Assembly (NCBI GenBank): GCA_016281815.1
Contig: JAEEJK010000109.1
Location: 1 to 64,000, forward strand
Direction of reading: 5' to 3'
Length of the DNA stretch: 64,000 bases
From: Prevotella sp.
Lineage (GTDB): Bacteria > Bacteroidota > Bacteroidia > Bacteroidales > Bacteroidaceae
Position numbers and translations under genes: made by a program. This document shows positions 17,429 through 27,800 of this stretch, piece by piece; position 1 is the first letter of the stretch, and each line of letters begins with the position of its first letter. The notes beneath the pieces are model-generated. The model ran no database searches and was not told the origin of the DNA. It saw nothing but the letters and a program-made list of their open reading frames with translations.

Positions 17429-18727
17429 ATGAAATACTACAGCACCAACCGCCAAGCACCGACAGCCACACTTCATGAGGCTGTCGTCAAGGGATTAGCC
17501 AGCGACCGAGGGCTTTACATGCCCGAGCGCATCAAGCAACTCCCCAAGGATTTTTTCGACAAAATCGACCAGATGTCCTTCCAGGAAATCGCCTACACTG
17601 TCGCCGATGCCTTCTTCGGTGAGGATGTGGAAGCCGAGGACTTGCGCCGCATCGTCTACGACACGCTGTCCTTTGACTGCCCTGTCGTGAAAGTGGATGA
17701 CAATATCTATTCACTCGAACTCTTCCATGGGCCAACTTTGGCCTTCAAGGATGTCGGCGCACGTTTCATGGCACGATTGCTGCAATACTTCATCCGTCAG
17801 GAGAGCGCAGGACAGGTGGATGTGCTCGTAGCCACCAGCGGCGACACGGGGTCGGCTGTAGCCAACGGCTTCCTCGGTGTCGAGGGCATCCATGTATATG
17901 TCCTCTATCCAAAGGGGAAGGTCAGTCCGATACAGGAGTGTCAGTTCACCACACTGGGCCGCAACATCACCGCCATCGAGGTCGATGGTGTGTTCGACGA
18001 CTGCCAGGCACTGGTGAAGCAGGCCTTCCTCGACCCTGACCTCAACCAGCGCAGACGTCTCACAAGCGCCAACTCCATCAATGTGGCGCGATTCCTACCC
18101 CAGGCGTTCTACTACTTCAACGCATACGCACGGATGAAGGTTCTCGGACTGGCTGAGCGGATGGTGATGTGCGTCCCCAGCGGCAACTTCGGCAACATCA
18201 CAGCCGGTCTCTTCGGCGCAGAGATGGGATTGCCCATCTCACGGTTCATCGCAGCCAACAACGCCAACGACATCTTTTACAACTACCTGCAGACGGGGCG
18301 CTACGAACCGAAGGCCAGCATCCAGACTCTTGCCAATGCGATGGACGTGGGCGACCCGAGCAATTTCGCCCGTGTATACGACCTCTACGGAGGGAGCCAC
18401 GAGCGCATCACCTCGTATATCAGCGGAGCCACCTACAACGACGACGCCATCCGGGAGACCATGCGCGAGTGCTATGCCCGCACAGGATATGTGCTCGACC
18501 CTCATGGCGCATGCGGATACCGCGCCCTGCGCGAACAGTTGCGCGAAAACGAGGTCGGCGTGTTTGGTGAGACAGCCCATCCCGCCAAGTTCAAGGAGAA
18601 GGTCGATGAGATCTTAGGCATCGACATCGCCATTCCCGACCGCCTCGCTGCCTTCATGCGCGGAGAGAAGCAGAGCGTCCCCATGACCCGACACTTCGCC
18701 GATTTCAAGGCCTACCTGATGAAATAA
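17429..18727 (+). CDS. thrC: Threonine synthase
   Basis: 432 aa. The N-terminus MKYYSTNRQAPTATLHEAVVKGL is the thrC signature. PLP-binding Lys107 lies in GPTLAFKDVGARF, and ATSGDTGSAVANGF binds the phosphate. It converts O-phosphohomoserine to threonine, completing the pathway begun by thrA. The reading frame ends at TAA, followed by a GGGCATAC/GTATGTCCC imperfect hairpin near 18735-18756 that may end the operon. Confidence 0.97.
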   Translation: MKYYSTNRQAPTATLHEAVVKGLASDRGLYMPERIKQLPKDFFDKIDQMSFQEIAYTVADAFFGEDVEAEDLRRIVYDTLSFDCPVVKVDDNIYSLELFHGPTLAFKDVGARFMARLLQYFIRQESAGQVDVLVATSGDTGSAVANGFLGVEGIHVYVLYPKGKVSPIQECQFTTLGRNITAIEVDGVFDDCQALVKQAFLDPDLNQRRRLTSANSINVARFLPQAFYYFNAYARMKVLGLAERMVMCVPSGNFGNITAGLFGAEMGLPISRFIAANNANDIFYNYLQTGRYEPKASIQTLANAMDVGDPSNFARVYDLYGGSHERITSYISGATYNDDAIRETMRECYARTGYVLDPHGACGYRALREQLRENEVGVFGETAHPAKFKEKVDEILGIDIAIPDRLAAFMRGEKQSVPMTRHFADFKAYLMK

Positions 18728-18774
18728 TTATGTAGGGGCATACTTTATGTATGTCCCTTAATTATATGCCCACT

Positions 18775-18866
18775 CAATCTTCAATTTTCAATTTTCAATC
18801 TTCAATCTTCAATTTTCAATCTCCAATTTTCAATCTTCAATCTTCAATTTTCAATTTTCAATTTTT
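18775..18866. repeat. 7-base CAATCTT/CAATTTT tandem array
   Basis: Thirteen units of CAATCTT, CAATTTT or CAATCTC lie head to tail between thrC and the convergent C10 protease gene. The array covers the final codons of the protease gene and supplies its TGA stop. Confidence 0.92.
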
Positions 18867-21149
18867 AACCATCCTCTTCTTGCCATCAACAATGTAGATG
18901 CCGTCGGGTAGACCTTCCAGTGTGGTGGTCTTCTCCCGGAGAAGCACTCCTGAGATGGAATAGACATTCACAGGAGCGGACGGACGGTGGGTGAAAGTGA
19001 TGTCCGTTGGTTGATCCATATTGTTGATGGTGAATTTATAACTGTTGCCCAACCATTCCGTCTCTTCCGACTGATGGTTGATGTAATCTCTCATGTGCAC
19101 ACTGTAGGTCTTTCCCATCTCCAGACTCTCAAAGCAAAACTCCAGGTCGGTGGTCTCACCTGGTCCTAAGTTCAGATGGCGTGTCTTCTGATAATCTATG
19201 TTGTATTGTTTCTGACTTTGAAACAAGAAACATAGAATGGGCTGGTAGTACCCTTCCGAACTGTTGTTCTTGATTTTGGCCTTGAAGATCACATCAGTGC
19301 TCGGAATAATCTCATACGACACCACCTTGAGATTTGTTTTGGATGTGGGAGGACCGACGATATCGATCTCCCAGGGAGAAAGCCCCGACGAACCGTCTTC
19401 CACAATGTCAAGCCATATTTTCCATTTCCCGGTGGAATTGGGCTTGAAAAAGAGTGAGGCCTGTTCCTCCCCTCCCGACTCCACGGGAAGGCATATCTCA
19501 TCTACGTATTTGCCCTTGTTGTTTGTCTTCGATGCAAAGAGATACAACTTGTCTGAGTATTCCTCTCCCTCATTTTTGATGGAGATTTTTATCTCCTGTG
19601 GCTGGTTCACGACGTGACTGCTCACACATTCAAGGCTGCTGATGAACAAAGAACTGATAGGATGATAGGTGATTTTTGACACTTGGCCTCCGCTCACCTT
19701 CACCTCATAATACTTTGTGAAGTCACAGGTCATGTGATACCATTTCCCTCCCGAGAGGATGGTGTAAGGATAGAAATTGTAGGTGCCGTCGCTGAGGCCG
19801 ACCTTATCGAGGTCCAGGTTGTAGGAACGCACAACCATCGGTTCGAAGGAGGCTGAACTCTTCCTTGTTTGGTAGGAGTCACCGCCTTCGCTCACATTCT
19901 GATAAGCGAACCCATAGTCAAAGGTTCCGGCAATTCCCGTGTAGTTGACATATTGGACGGTGAGGGTGTGTCCGCTGCGCTTGAAATCCATCAGTGACAG
20001 CGTGCGCAACTCGTATGTCGCATTGGTCGGCTTCCTGATGCCTACGATGGCACCCTGATTGACGGAATAACCATTGTTTGACGAACTGCTTCCAATGCCT
20101 CCTCCCCTGGGATTGAGGATGGACAACTTGAAATAGCCGTTGCAGTAGCCGCCCCATCCCCAGTTGACGTGATAAAAACCATTTCCGTCGTAACCGTCAC
20201 AGATGAAGGCATGGCCGCCACCTGGATTGAAGCCTGTATAGAGCACCGGCCTCCCATTGCTGATCTCATCATATATCAGATTGTCCCATCCCTCCGCAGA
20301 ATAATCACAACGGTCCACATACCGTGTATTGAGGTCATAATCGAAATAGGTCCTGAGGGCCTTGGCTGCATCGTGGAAAGTGGCGCTTGATGTGGTGGTG
20401 CCATAGTCCATCGACACGGAATATCCGCAGTATTGCATCAACTGTGCTACGGCCTTGCATTCCTTGTCCGTCTGACCTTCATCGTAGCGGTCGAGCATAT
20501 TATTCCAGTCGAATTTCAACTTCGAAAGACCTTTCAGTTGTCCGAGCGTCGCATTGGAAGTGTATGAAGGTATCTGACGGCAATAGTCTGTGGGCCATCG
20601 GTGGTAACGCATCACCTGAGCCATGGCGGCGGCCACACAACCCACAGCACAGCGCTTCCCATTGATGGAGGGGCACAACTGGTTGTATGCATTACCGGTA
20701 GAGGTGGCCTCACCCTGGTCCCATTGAGACGTGATCAACTTCCCGACAGCGGGGTGCATGCTGACTTTCATGGGAGTGTTTTTCATGCGGCTTTTCTGCA
20801 GGTCTGTGATCTGACTCGCATAGCCCGACAGCCATTCCCTCATCGTCTCGCTCAACCGTTTCTCGTCGAACTGGCAGTCTGTGCCATAGCCCAAGATTTC
20901 CTCTGTCTGACCATCACCGGAAACAATGACGAAGCCGTTGCCATCTGTCGCATTGAACACATAGATGGGTGCCTCATCAATGGAGAGATGTGAGAAATGG
21001 GCAGATGACAATCCCTTCTCCACATGCACTCCTATCTGTCTCATAAAGGTCATGGCTTTCCTTTCAGCCTGTTCCCTGTTGATTTTCTGGGCGCCACAGA
21101 GGGAGGCCACAAAAAACAGGAGTGATAACAATATGTAACGTCTTATCAT
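18858..21149 (-). CDS. Secreted C10-family cysteine protease (streptopain/interpain-like)
   Basis: 763 aa. Signal peptide MIRRYILLSLLFFVASLCGAQ; propeptide-like region ~22-135; C10 catalytic domain ~136-345 with Cys171 in CAVGCVAAAMAQVMRYH, His313 in GGHAFICDGYDG and the NWGWGG motif at 329-334. Downstream are beta-sandwich/CARDB-like domains (~420-720), ending in a sorting-type tail: VYSISGVLLRE and GLPDGIYIVDGKKRMVK. It should be exported, self-activated and attached at or released from the surface. The start at 21149 begins the signal peptide and lies behind a -7 box at 21197-21204; the frame open to 21341 crosses this promoter. Confidence 0.9.
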   Translation of the reverse strand: MIRRYILLSLLFFVASLCGAQKINREQAERKAMTFMRQIGVHVEKGLSSAHFSHLSIDEAPIYVFNATDGNGFVIVSGDGQTEEILGYGTDCQFDEKRLSETMREWLSGYASQITDLQKSRMKNTPMKVSMHPAVGKLITSQWDQGEATSTGNAYNQLCPSINGKRCAVGCVAAAMAQVMRYHRWPTDYCRQIPSYTSNATLGQLKGLSKLKFDWNNMLDRYDEGQTDKECKAVAQLMQYCGYSVSMDYGTTTSSATFHDAAKALRTYFDYDLNTRYVDRCDYSAEGWDNLIYDEISNGRPVLYTGFNPGGGHAFICDGYDGNGFYHVNWGWGGYCNGYFKLSILNPRGGGIGSSSSNNGYSVNQGAIVGIRKPTNATYELRTLSLMDFKRSGHTLTVQYVNYTGIAGTFDYGFAYQNVSEGGDSYQTRKSSASFEPMVVRSYNLDLDKVGLSDGTYNFYPYTILSGGKWYHMTCDFTKYYEVKVSGGQVSKITYHPISSLFISSLECVSSHVVNQPQEIKISIKNEGEEYSDKLYLFASKTNNKGKYVDEICLPVESGGEEQASLFFKPNSTGKWKIWLDIVEDGSSGLSPWEIDIVGPPTSKTNLKVVSYEIIPSTDVIFKAKIKNNSSEGYYQPILCFLFQSQKQYNIDYQKTRHLNLGPGETTDLEFCFESLEMGKTYSVHMRDYINHQSEETEWLGNSYKFTINNMDQPTDITFTHRPSAPVNVYSISGVLLREKTTTLEGLPDGIYIVDGKKRMVKN

Positions 21150-21196
21150 GCTGATCCAGGTGTTAACAGATTTACGGTTGTAGTAGATAGAGGATG

Positions 21197-21204
21197 CAAA
21201 TATA
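21197..21204 (-). promoter_or_regulatory. -7 promoter box (TATATTTG) for the C10 protease gene
   Basis: Exact TAnnTTTG on the minus strand, 47 bases before the start at 21149. Confidence 0.6.
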
Positions 21205-21294
21205 AAAAAATAAGATGACAAATCAGCAAAAGAAACGCCTTTTTTAGTTTTTCCAAGAAATCCCCCCAAAATGCCATGACAAGAATGCAGCAGG

Positions 21295-21318
21295 TAGGGA
21301 CGCGATGTATCGCGTCCG
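21295..21318. repeat. Palindrome copy (GGACGCGATGTATCGCGTCC) in a divergent intergenic region
   Basis: TAGG followed by the palindrome at 21298-21317 and a G, without the octamer arrays seen elsewhere. A short CAGG...CCTG hairpin follows. The 316-base gap (21150-21465) otherwise contains two promoters and no gene. Confidence 0.85.
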
Positions 21319-21416
21319 CACAGGCGATAGACCTGTCGCATTTGTGATAGGACACACTGTCATGGATACAGTCCCATTTTACCTCAAAGGAAAAAAGACA
21401 AACAATTATCCCATAA

Positions 21417-21448
21417 TTTGCTTCTTTCATACTTTTTCCCTAATTTTG
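21417..21448 (+). promoter_or_regulatory. Promoter of the Rpn-type nuclease gene
   Basis: TTTG at 21417-21420, a 20-base spacer and TAATTTTG at 21441-21448, 17 bases before the ATG at 21466. This fixes the start at 21466 rather than 21418. Confidence 0.75.
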
Positions 21449-21465
21449 CAATCAAAGATAAGACT

Positions 21466-22359
21466 ATGGAAGGAAAATACATCAACCCATACACCGACTT
21501 CGGTTTCAAAAAACTGTTCGGCACCGAGATGAACAAGGAATTGCTCATCAGTTTCCTCAATGCGCTCTTTGAGGGACATGAGGAGATACGCGACATCACC
21601 TACCGCAACAGCGAGCAGTTAGGCAGTGGCATGATAGACCGCAAGGCTGTGTTTGATGTATATTGCGAGAATACCAAGGGAGAGAAGTTCATCGTGGAGA
21701 TGCAAAAGGCGGAGCAGAACTACTTCAAGGACCGCAGCGTGTTCTATGCCACCTTCCCCATACGCGAGCAAGCACAGCGCGGCGACTGGGACTTCCAACT
21801 CAAGGGGGTGTATACCGTGGGTATCCTTAACTTTGTTTTCCCCGACGACGAGTATCCCGATGACTGCATGCACCATGAGGTAAAACTGATGGACGTGGAG
21901 GACAAGCACGTATTTTATGACAAACTGACCTTTGTCTATCTGGAGATGCCCAAGTTCCGCAAGACGGAGGACGAATTGGTGACAATGTTCGACAAGTGGC
22001 TGTATGTGCTGCGCAACCTCTCCCGTCTGATGGAGCGTCCTGCAGCCTTGCAGGAACGTGTCTTCACCCGCCTCTTTGAGCAGGCCGAGGTAGCCAAACT
22101 CTCACCCGAGGAGCGATTCGACTACGAGGAGAGTGTGAAAGTATACCGCGACCTTATCAACGTAGTGGAAACCGCACGTCAGAAAGGGGAACGCTCTGGA
22201 ATGGAGATTGGACTGGAGAAAGGACGTGCGGAAGGACGTGCGGAAGGAATGGAGGAAGCAAAGACAGAGAGTGCCAGGCGTATGAAACAAAAGGGTTTCT
22301 CACCAGATGATATCGCCGAGATCACCGGTCTCAGCAAAGAACAGATTGAGGATCTTTGA
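21466..22359 (+). CDS. Rpn-family recombination-promoting nuclease / PD-(D/E)XK transposase-like protein
   Basis: 297 aa. MEGKYINPYTDFGFKKLFGTEMNKELLISFLNALF is the standard N-terminus of the PDDEXK_2 (PF12784) group common in Bacteroidetes. The nuclease core is FDVYCENTKGEKFIVEMQK, giving the D...ExQ active site. The C-terminus has an RAEGRAEG low-complexity helix and a short helix-turn-helix-like GFSPDDIAEITGLSKEQIEDL. Relatives include E. coli RpnA-type nucleases linked to RecA-independent transfer of DNA; a direct role here is unknown. It is a single gene with its own promoter and converges on the CotH gene. Confidence 0.85.
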   Translation: MEGKYINPYTDFGFKKLFGTEMNKELLISFLNALFEGHEEIRDITYRNSEQLGSGMIDRKAVFDVYCENTKGEKFIVEMQKAEQNYFKDRSVFYATFPIREQAQRGDWDFQLKGVYTVGILNFVFPDDEYPDDCMHHEVKLMDVEDKHVFYDKLTFVYLEMPKFRKTEDELVTMFDKWLYVLRNLSRLMERPAALQERVFTRLFEQAEVAKLSPEERFDYEESVKVYRDLINVVETARQKGERSGMEIGLEKGRAEGRAEGMEEAKTESARRMKQKGFSPDDIAEITGLSKEQIEDL

Positions 22360-22403
22360 ACAGGTTTAATCATCTTTTCTTTCCAGATAGAAAACCTAAC
22401 AGA

Positions 22404-24848
22404 CTACTTCACAACTATTTTGCGGCCATTGATGACATAGATGCCTGGGGAAAGGTTGCTACGCAGATGATTGATATCTACATGGCGCTTCACACACTGA
22501 CCCTGAAGGTTGTAGACATCAGCCCATCCCGATTTCTCATCATCCCCGCATTCTGCGATCTGTACTTCTTGCTTTCCTGTCAGAGGGTCAAGTTCCTCCT
22601 CTGTCAGATCGTATGGTGTCAGATGGCCATATACATAGTTGGCCCTCTGCTCGAGCCAGTTCCTTGCATTGCCGGCAAACGCCTCATAGTTGGCGCCATC
22701 GCTCCATATCTGCTGGTTGTTCTCAAATGACGGGTGTGCAAAGGCATAATAGTCCTCACAGAAATCAAGGAGTTCACTCAGACCATAAGTCATGAACTGG
22801 GTCCACACTTTGTAATAGACACGGTCAGGTTTCTTGTTGAGATATCTCAAATCACGTGCCCATTGACTTACTTCCATCCTGACCCTGTTGAAATAGTCGG
22901 CCATCTGCTCACTGCGGCAGTAGTTACGGGTGAGTTCATAACCAAATGCCCAATCGAGATCCCATACGGGACCGAAGATGTATTTGCTGCCAGCCTTGAG
23001 ATTCTCCTTATACAAGAACGTGCTCTTCGGATGCATCAACTCATAATTCTCAATCAATTCACTGACCAACAAAAATCGTGCAAGATACTCAAGGTCGAAA
23101 GCCTCATCGATGTTTCCGTTTTTCAGTTGACTCATGGCCTTGTTGAAGTCTGACATCACATCGGCCTGTGTCAGACTGCTCAGTCCCTCACTGAAATCGG
23201 GCTCCTTGATATTGACTGGCAGATTGTAGGGATTGCTCCTGAATTTGTAAGTCTCGTCATAGTAGGAATCCAGTTCAAGCAATACGGCATTCTCTTCATC
23301 ATCGAGGTCGATGCTGTTGTTGGCGAGTCCCACTTTCTCCGTAAAGTTATAACTTCCCCTATATTGTCCGTTGATGTACAGTTCCACCGGTATGACATGA
23401 TTGGCTCCCGCAGTTCCTGCCAGACATGCCGCCTTCATGCCGATGGCATTGGTCATCATCGACCCTTTCATCTTATTGGCCAGCAACACCCAACTTTTCC
23501 CCTTGGTGAGGCCGAAAGGTTTTACCTTCTCGTCAAATTTCAACCTGTAGGGATTCTTGCTCCATGGGTCAGAACTCCAACTGCTGTTGCCACGGCCTCT
23601 GATATGCACCGGGGTTGCTTCCATCGACGGGAACACCCCTGCCCCATCGATAGATATTTCTGCATCCAGATAAGTGGTCTTGCTGCTGATCATCTGGCCG
23701 TTGGTTGTTTTGATGTGAACAGCAGGCACCTTTTCTGCCTGGTCTGCCAACCAGTCCACACGAACATGATAATCACGGCCGTAAGGCTCCATCTTATATT
23801 CATAGGTGGCTGGTTCCAACAACTGTGGCCCTTCTCCGTCATTCACGACCACTTTGGCGATACTCAGTTCTGCCACGCAGAAGTAGTTTTTATAGGATGC
23901 CTCCAACAATTTGAGCCTTAACCAACCATAGTCGCCGCCGAGATCTTCCACTGGTGAGATGAAGGTGTCGCCGGGAGTGACCGGAAGACCGTCTGAGACC
24001 GTATAGACTCTGACGCTTTTCCATTGTGTCCCGTCTGCCGAGGCCAGCAGTTCGATCTTCTGTGGCATCCGATTCGCATCACTTCGTGTCGTCATCGTCC
24101 ACTGCACATGGTTCAAAGGCTCATCCAACCGTATGTCGATATACGGACAGTCGTTTTCAGGCAGTTTCTGATATTTCCCTTCTCCCCAAGTAGAGTGGAA
24201 GAAGGTTGACGGTTTGCCATCCAGCATTTTGTCAAGTCCCTCGTCATAGTTGCTGGGGGCATTGGTGGAAAACTGGTCCACAGTCAATGTCAGGGGTATC
24301 ACAGTTGGAGTGGTCTCACTCCACACCTCTTCCGTCAACTGATAACGTCGGAGAACCTGCATGTCTGGTAGGGCGACGGTGTAAACAATATCATTTGCAA
24401 AACGATGCCGGCTTACCTTGCTCTGCTGTTTCTCACTGCCAATATAGGCTGTGGCTCGTTCATCCGACAGTTGGAAAGAGGGGGTCAGCCATTTCCCGAT
24501 ACATCCTATCTGCAAGATCACTTCATCACCCACAATGTCTGCCTCTACGTCTGTGTAGACCTGGTCATTGTATTTGTTGTTGATCTTGAACATCGTCAAC
24601 TGCGACAGACCTTCCGGTGCCTCATGGCTGACTCGCTCGATATCTCCTACGGCATATCTGACAATGGTCTTGTCGCCCCAGATGATTTCCATCCCGTCAT
24701 CCGTCAAGGGCCCCACCTGCGCCAAGTCTGAAGGATATGCATCCACGACACCTCCCTTGAGATAAACGAAGGTGGTGTCTGAGGGTTGAGCCATCACTCC
24801 TGCTGCCGATATCAGGAGGGTTGACAAAAATGAGAATCTTGCATTCAT
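22404..24848 (-). CDS. Secreted CotH-kinase-domain protein with discoidin-like domain
   Basis: 814 aa. Signal peptide MNARFSFLSTLLISAAGVMAQ. Residues ~215-330 resemble an F5/8-type C (discoidin) sugar-binding domain (NYDEGLDKMLDGKPSTFFHS...PQKIELLASADGTQWKSV). Residues ~390-750 are a CotH domain: IRGRGNSSW, KNPYRLKFD, WVLLANKMKGSMMTNAIG and GPVWDLDWAFGYE with the DxD acidic residues. The tail ending GIYVINGRKIVVK is a sorting-type sequence. CotH proteins are protein kinases in spore formers; in Bacteroidetes they are secreted and of unknown target. The ATG at 24848 is preferred over the TTG just before it. It lies 17 bases after the pectinesterase gene, probably in one transcript. Confidence 0.88.
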   Translation of the reverse strand: MNARFSFLSTLLISAAGVMAQPSDTTFVYLKGGVVDAYPSDLAQVGPLTDDGMEIIWGDKTIVRYAVGDIERVSHEAPEGLSQLTMFKINNKYNDQVYTDVEADIVGDEVILQIGCIGKWLTPSFQLSDERATAYIGSEKQQSKVSRHRFANDIVYTVALPDMQVLRRYQLTEEVWSETTPTVIPLTLTVDQFSTNAPSNYDEGLDKMLDGKPSTFFHSTWGEGKYQKLPENDCPYIDIRLDEPLNHVQWTMTTRSDANRMPQKIELLASADGTQWKSVRVYTVSDGLPVTPGDTFISPVEDLGGDYGWLRLKLLEASYKNYFCVAELSIAKVVVNDGEGPQLLEPATYEYKMEPYGRDYHVRVDWLADQAEKVPAVHIKTTNGQMISSKTTYLDAEISIDGAGVFPSMEATPVHIRGRGNSSWSSDPWSKNPYRLKFDEKVKPFGLTKGKSWVLLANKMKGSMMTNAIGMKAACLAGTAGANHVIPVELYINGQYRGSYNFTEKVGLANNSIDLDDEENAVLLELDSYYDETYKFRSNPYNLPVNIKEPDFSEGLSSLTQADVMSDFNKAMSQLKNGNIDEAFDLEYLARFLLVSELIENYELMHPKSTFLYKENLKAGSKYIFGPVWDLDWAFGYELTRNYCRSEQMADYFNRVRMEVSQWARDLRYLNKKPDRVYYKVWTQFMTYGLSELLDFCEDYYAFAHPSFENNQQIWSDGANYEAFAGNARNWLEQRANYVYGHLTPYDLTEEELDPLTGKQEVQIAECGDDEKSGWADVYNLQGQCVKRHVDINHLRSNLSPGIYVINGRKIVVK

Positions 24849-24865
24849 CAATGGAAAACTTTCAA

Positions 24866-27800
24866 CTACCTTACAACCATTTTGCGGCGATTGACAATAT
24901 AGACTCCCTGACGTGGCTGACTGACACGGATGCCTTGCAAATTGTAAATGGCGTTGTCACCAGACACAGGTGCGTCAAGCGAATGGATGCCATCGCTCAC
25001 GGTGGCCTGGACTGCCTCGCCCAAACCGCCCATCTCATTGGCGGCTCGCACGGCATATTGTGCAGAGGCATCATCTACGGTATAAGAAGGTGTGGTGGTG
25101 AAGTCCACCACGGCGCCGTCCTTGACTATCGCCCAGAGCAAAGCATAGTTGCTGTTGTCCCATGTCAAAGAGGTGCCTGAGAGCATCACATGGGTGGGGA
25201 CAGGAGCCTGCTCTGCTGCCAGTCTTGGATTCCATTCACCATACATGTTCTCCATATTCGAAGCCTCGGCTGCCTCCTCGGCGGTAAGGCGCGGGTTGTT
25301 GGGATGGCCGTCGCCAAACACGGTCTTGCGCTTGCTCAGATCCACTGCTGTTCCGTTGGCGGTCATCGAGTTGTACTCGGCAAATCGCTTGGGCCATCCG
25401 TTGCTCATCTCATTCCATCCTGCAGCCGAGGGGATGATTTCCATCTTTGTGTCTATCCATAGGGCGATGGGGGTGCCCTGTCCCCATGGACGGCCCAGCG
25501 TATAGTTGCCGTTGAGGCGGCTGTTCTCGCCCTTGATGGTGCAGTCCTTGAACACATAGCCGTATTTGATGCTCTTGGAGGGAACAGCGATGTAACCACC
25601 CGTGTTCATGCACATCTGGATGTCCACCTGATTGAAATAGGCATCGCCCTTGCCACAGAGGAAGTCGGTGCGGCCACGCACCAGACCGTTCTCAAAATAA
25701 TAGAGGCCTCGGTCGTTGTTGGAGGTCCAGGTATCTTGATAGCCCCACAGACAGGTGTTCTTGTATACTGAGCGCGTACCCTTGTCCTGCACGGCAATGT
25801 TGCGCCCGCGTGCATCGGGCATGCCGCTTTTGACGGTGAGGTCCTGGAAATAGGTGTTGCTGACGCTGCCCTGAATCTGCAACACATCGCTCTTGCTGAT
25901 GCCGTCATACACACTGGTGGTGCCGTAGGTGCCCTCATAGGTGGCATCGGCCGGAATCGCGTTGGTGATGACTGTTCCCTTCATGCTCTCACCGATAAAG
26001 GAGATATTGGAAGCAGAGATAGTAGTGATGGGACTGGCATAACTATGCCCGTCATCGCTTTTGATGGTCGCCGTGGTACTCAAAGGCAGGGTATAAGTGC
26101 CGTTCTTGACAAAAATGCGGTATCTTACTGTTTTGTTTGAGCGGGAATTGGCGGCTTTTATGGCGGCTGTGAGTTCATCTGTGGTAGATACCACCGCGTC
26201 GTAGAGTTTCTTGTCGACGGCAGGACGGACAAGGGTATTGAAATGGATGATGATGGGGGCGACGACAACATTGCCAGCAAGGTCGCGGACCGACCCACTA
26301 GGAACGGTGAAGGTATAGGCAGTGGAATACTCCAATCCCTTGTACTCATATACAACAGACTTGCCCGATACGGCTGGGAGTAGACTGACCACCTCGCCGC
26401 CATCGGCTCTCAGTTCACCGGCCGAAGTCTCATCCACACTGACTTTCTCATCAAAACTGAGAACAATCTTGCCGATGGCCGACACATTGGCGGCTCCATC
26501 TGCCGGTATACTGCTGACGAGCACGGGGGCCGTTCCGTCATCAATGAGTTGGGGAGAACCGGTGAAGAAGACCATGCCAATTGCATTGCCGTCATTGGCA
26601 GACTTGGTGCCGTCAATGGCTGATGTCTTGTCTGGCACCCAACGCACAGAAAGTTCCTTCTGGTTGTTGGCTTCAGATGGCAGCGAACCGCTGAACGAGG
26701 CTACATTCTTGGCCCCGCTCATGGTGATGCTGCCAAAGCCTTTCCAGTTGGTTCCGTCAAGCGAATACTCTACCTGATAGGTCGTATAGGCATTGTAATT
26801 GTACAGCATCTGAAACTGCAGTTGGATATCTGAGAAGCCTTCGGCATTGATCTTGGTCTGCCAATAATAATGGCCTACATCTCCTTCTGCTGCGCCCTCA
26901 CGCCAGTTGACGGCGGCACCGCGCATGCTCTCATAGCCATTGGCTGCCTCTGTGCTCTTGTCGAGCCAGGAGGTACTGCTGCCGTCGGCCTCGCTCACCA
27001 GCGTGAATGCCGAGGCGGTGTTGCTCTCTGAACTGAAGTCTGCAGGACGGCCATTCGCCCCCCGGACGTAGAAATCCCACCCGGCGATGATGTCCACCTG
27101 AGCAAAACGGGCTGTGATGTCGATGTCGGAAGTCATGTTGACGACGATATCACTGGCGGTCTGTCCGTCACCCCAGTTGGTGAAGGAGACAAGTCCCTCG
27201 TAACTGATCGCGCTTAGGGTGACAGCAGAACCTTCCTCGTAAAGTTTCTTGCCTTCAACCACAGTAGGCGCGGGCGACAACTGCACCATGTAGGGGTTGG
27301 CACCGTCCACAGAAAGGTTGAGAGCATAGGTGTTGACCTTGCGGAAATTGGCGGTCATCTGCTTGTCTGAATTCATCTTGACCACAAACTTGGAAGCCGT
27401 GGAAAGGACGTTTCCCTCGGCATCGGTCCAATTGACAAACTGATAGCCGAAATTCTTGGTGGCTGTGAGCGTCACCTCTGTGCCCTCCTCGTATGCAGAG
27501 GCTGAAGGAGAAGCACTCACCGTGCCGCCTTCCTCCGGCGAGACATTCAAGGTGAGGTGGTATTTGGACACATCCACTTGGGTGCCATTGAGCAAACCTT
27601 CTATATGCACATCGCTGAAGCCGCCCTCTTTGCTGCTGCCCACTCCCACAGTGGCCACTAAGGAGAATCCTTCTGAAGAGGTCAGGCGTGCCTGCTGGTC
27701 GGCTGTTAGGCTGATGACAAACTGATGGGTATAATTGTCGCTGGAACCATATTTGTCCTTTGTCTTGTCATGATTGGCACGTGGAGCGGTATAGTTGCCT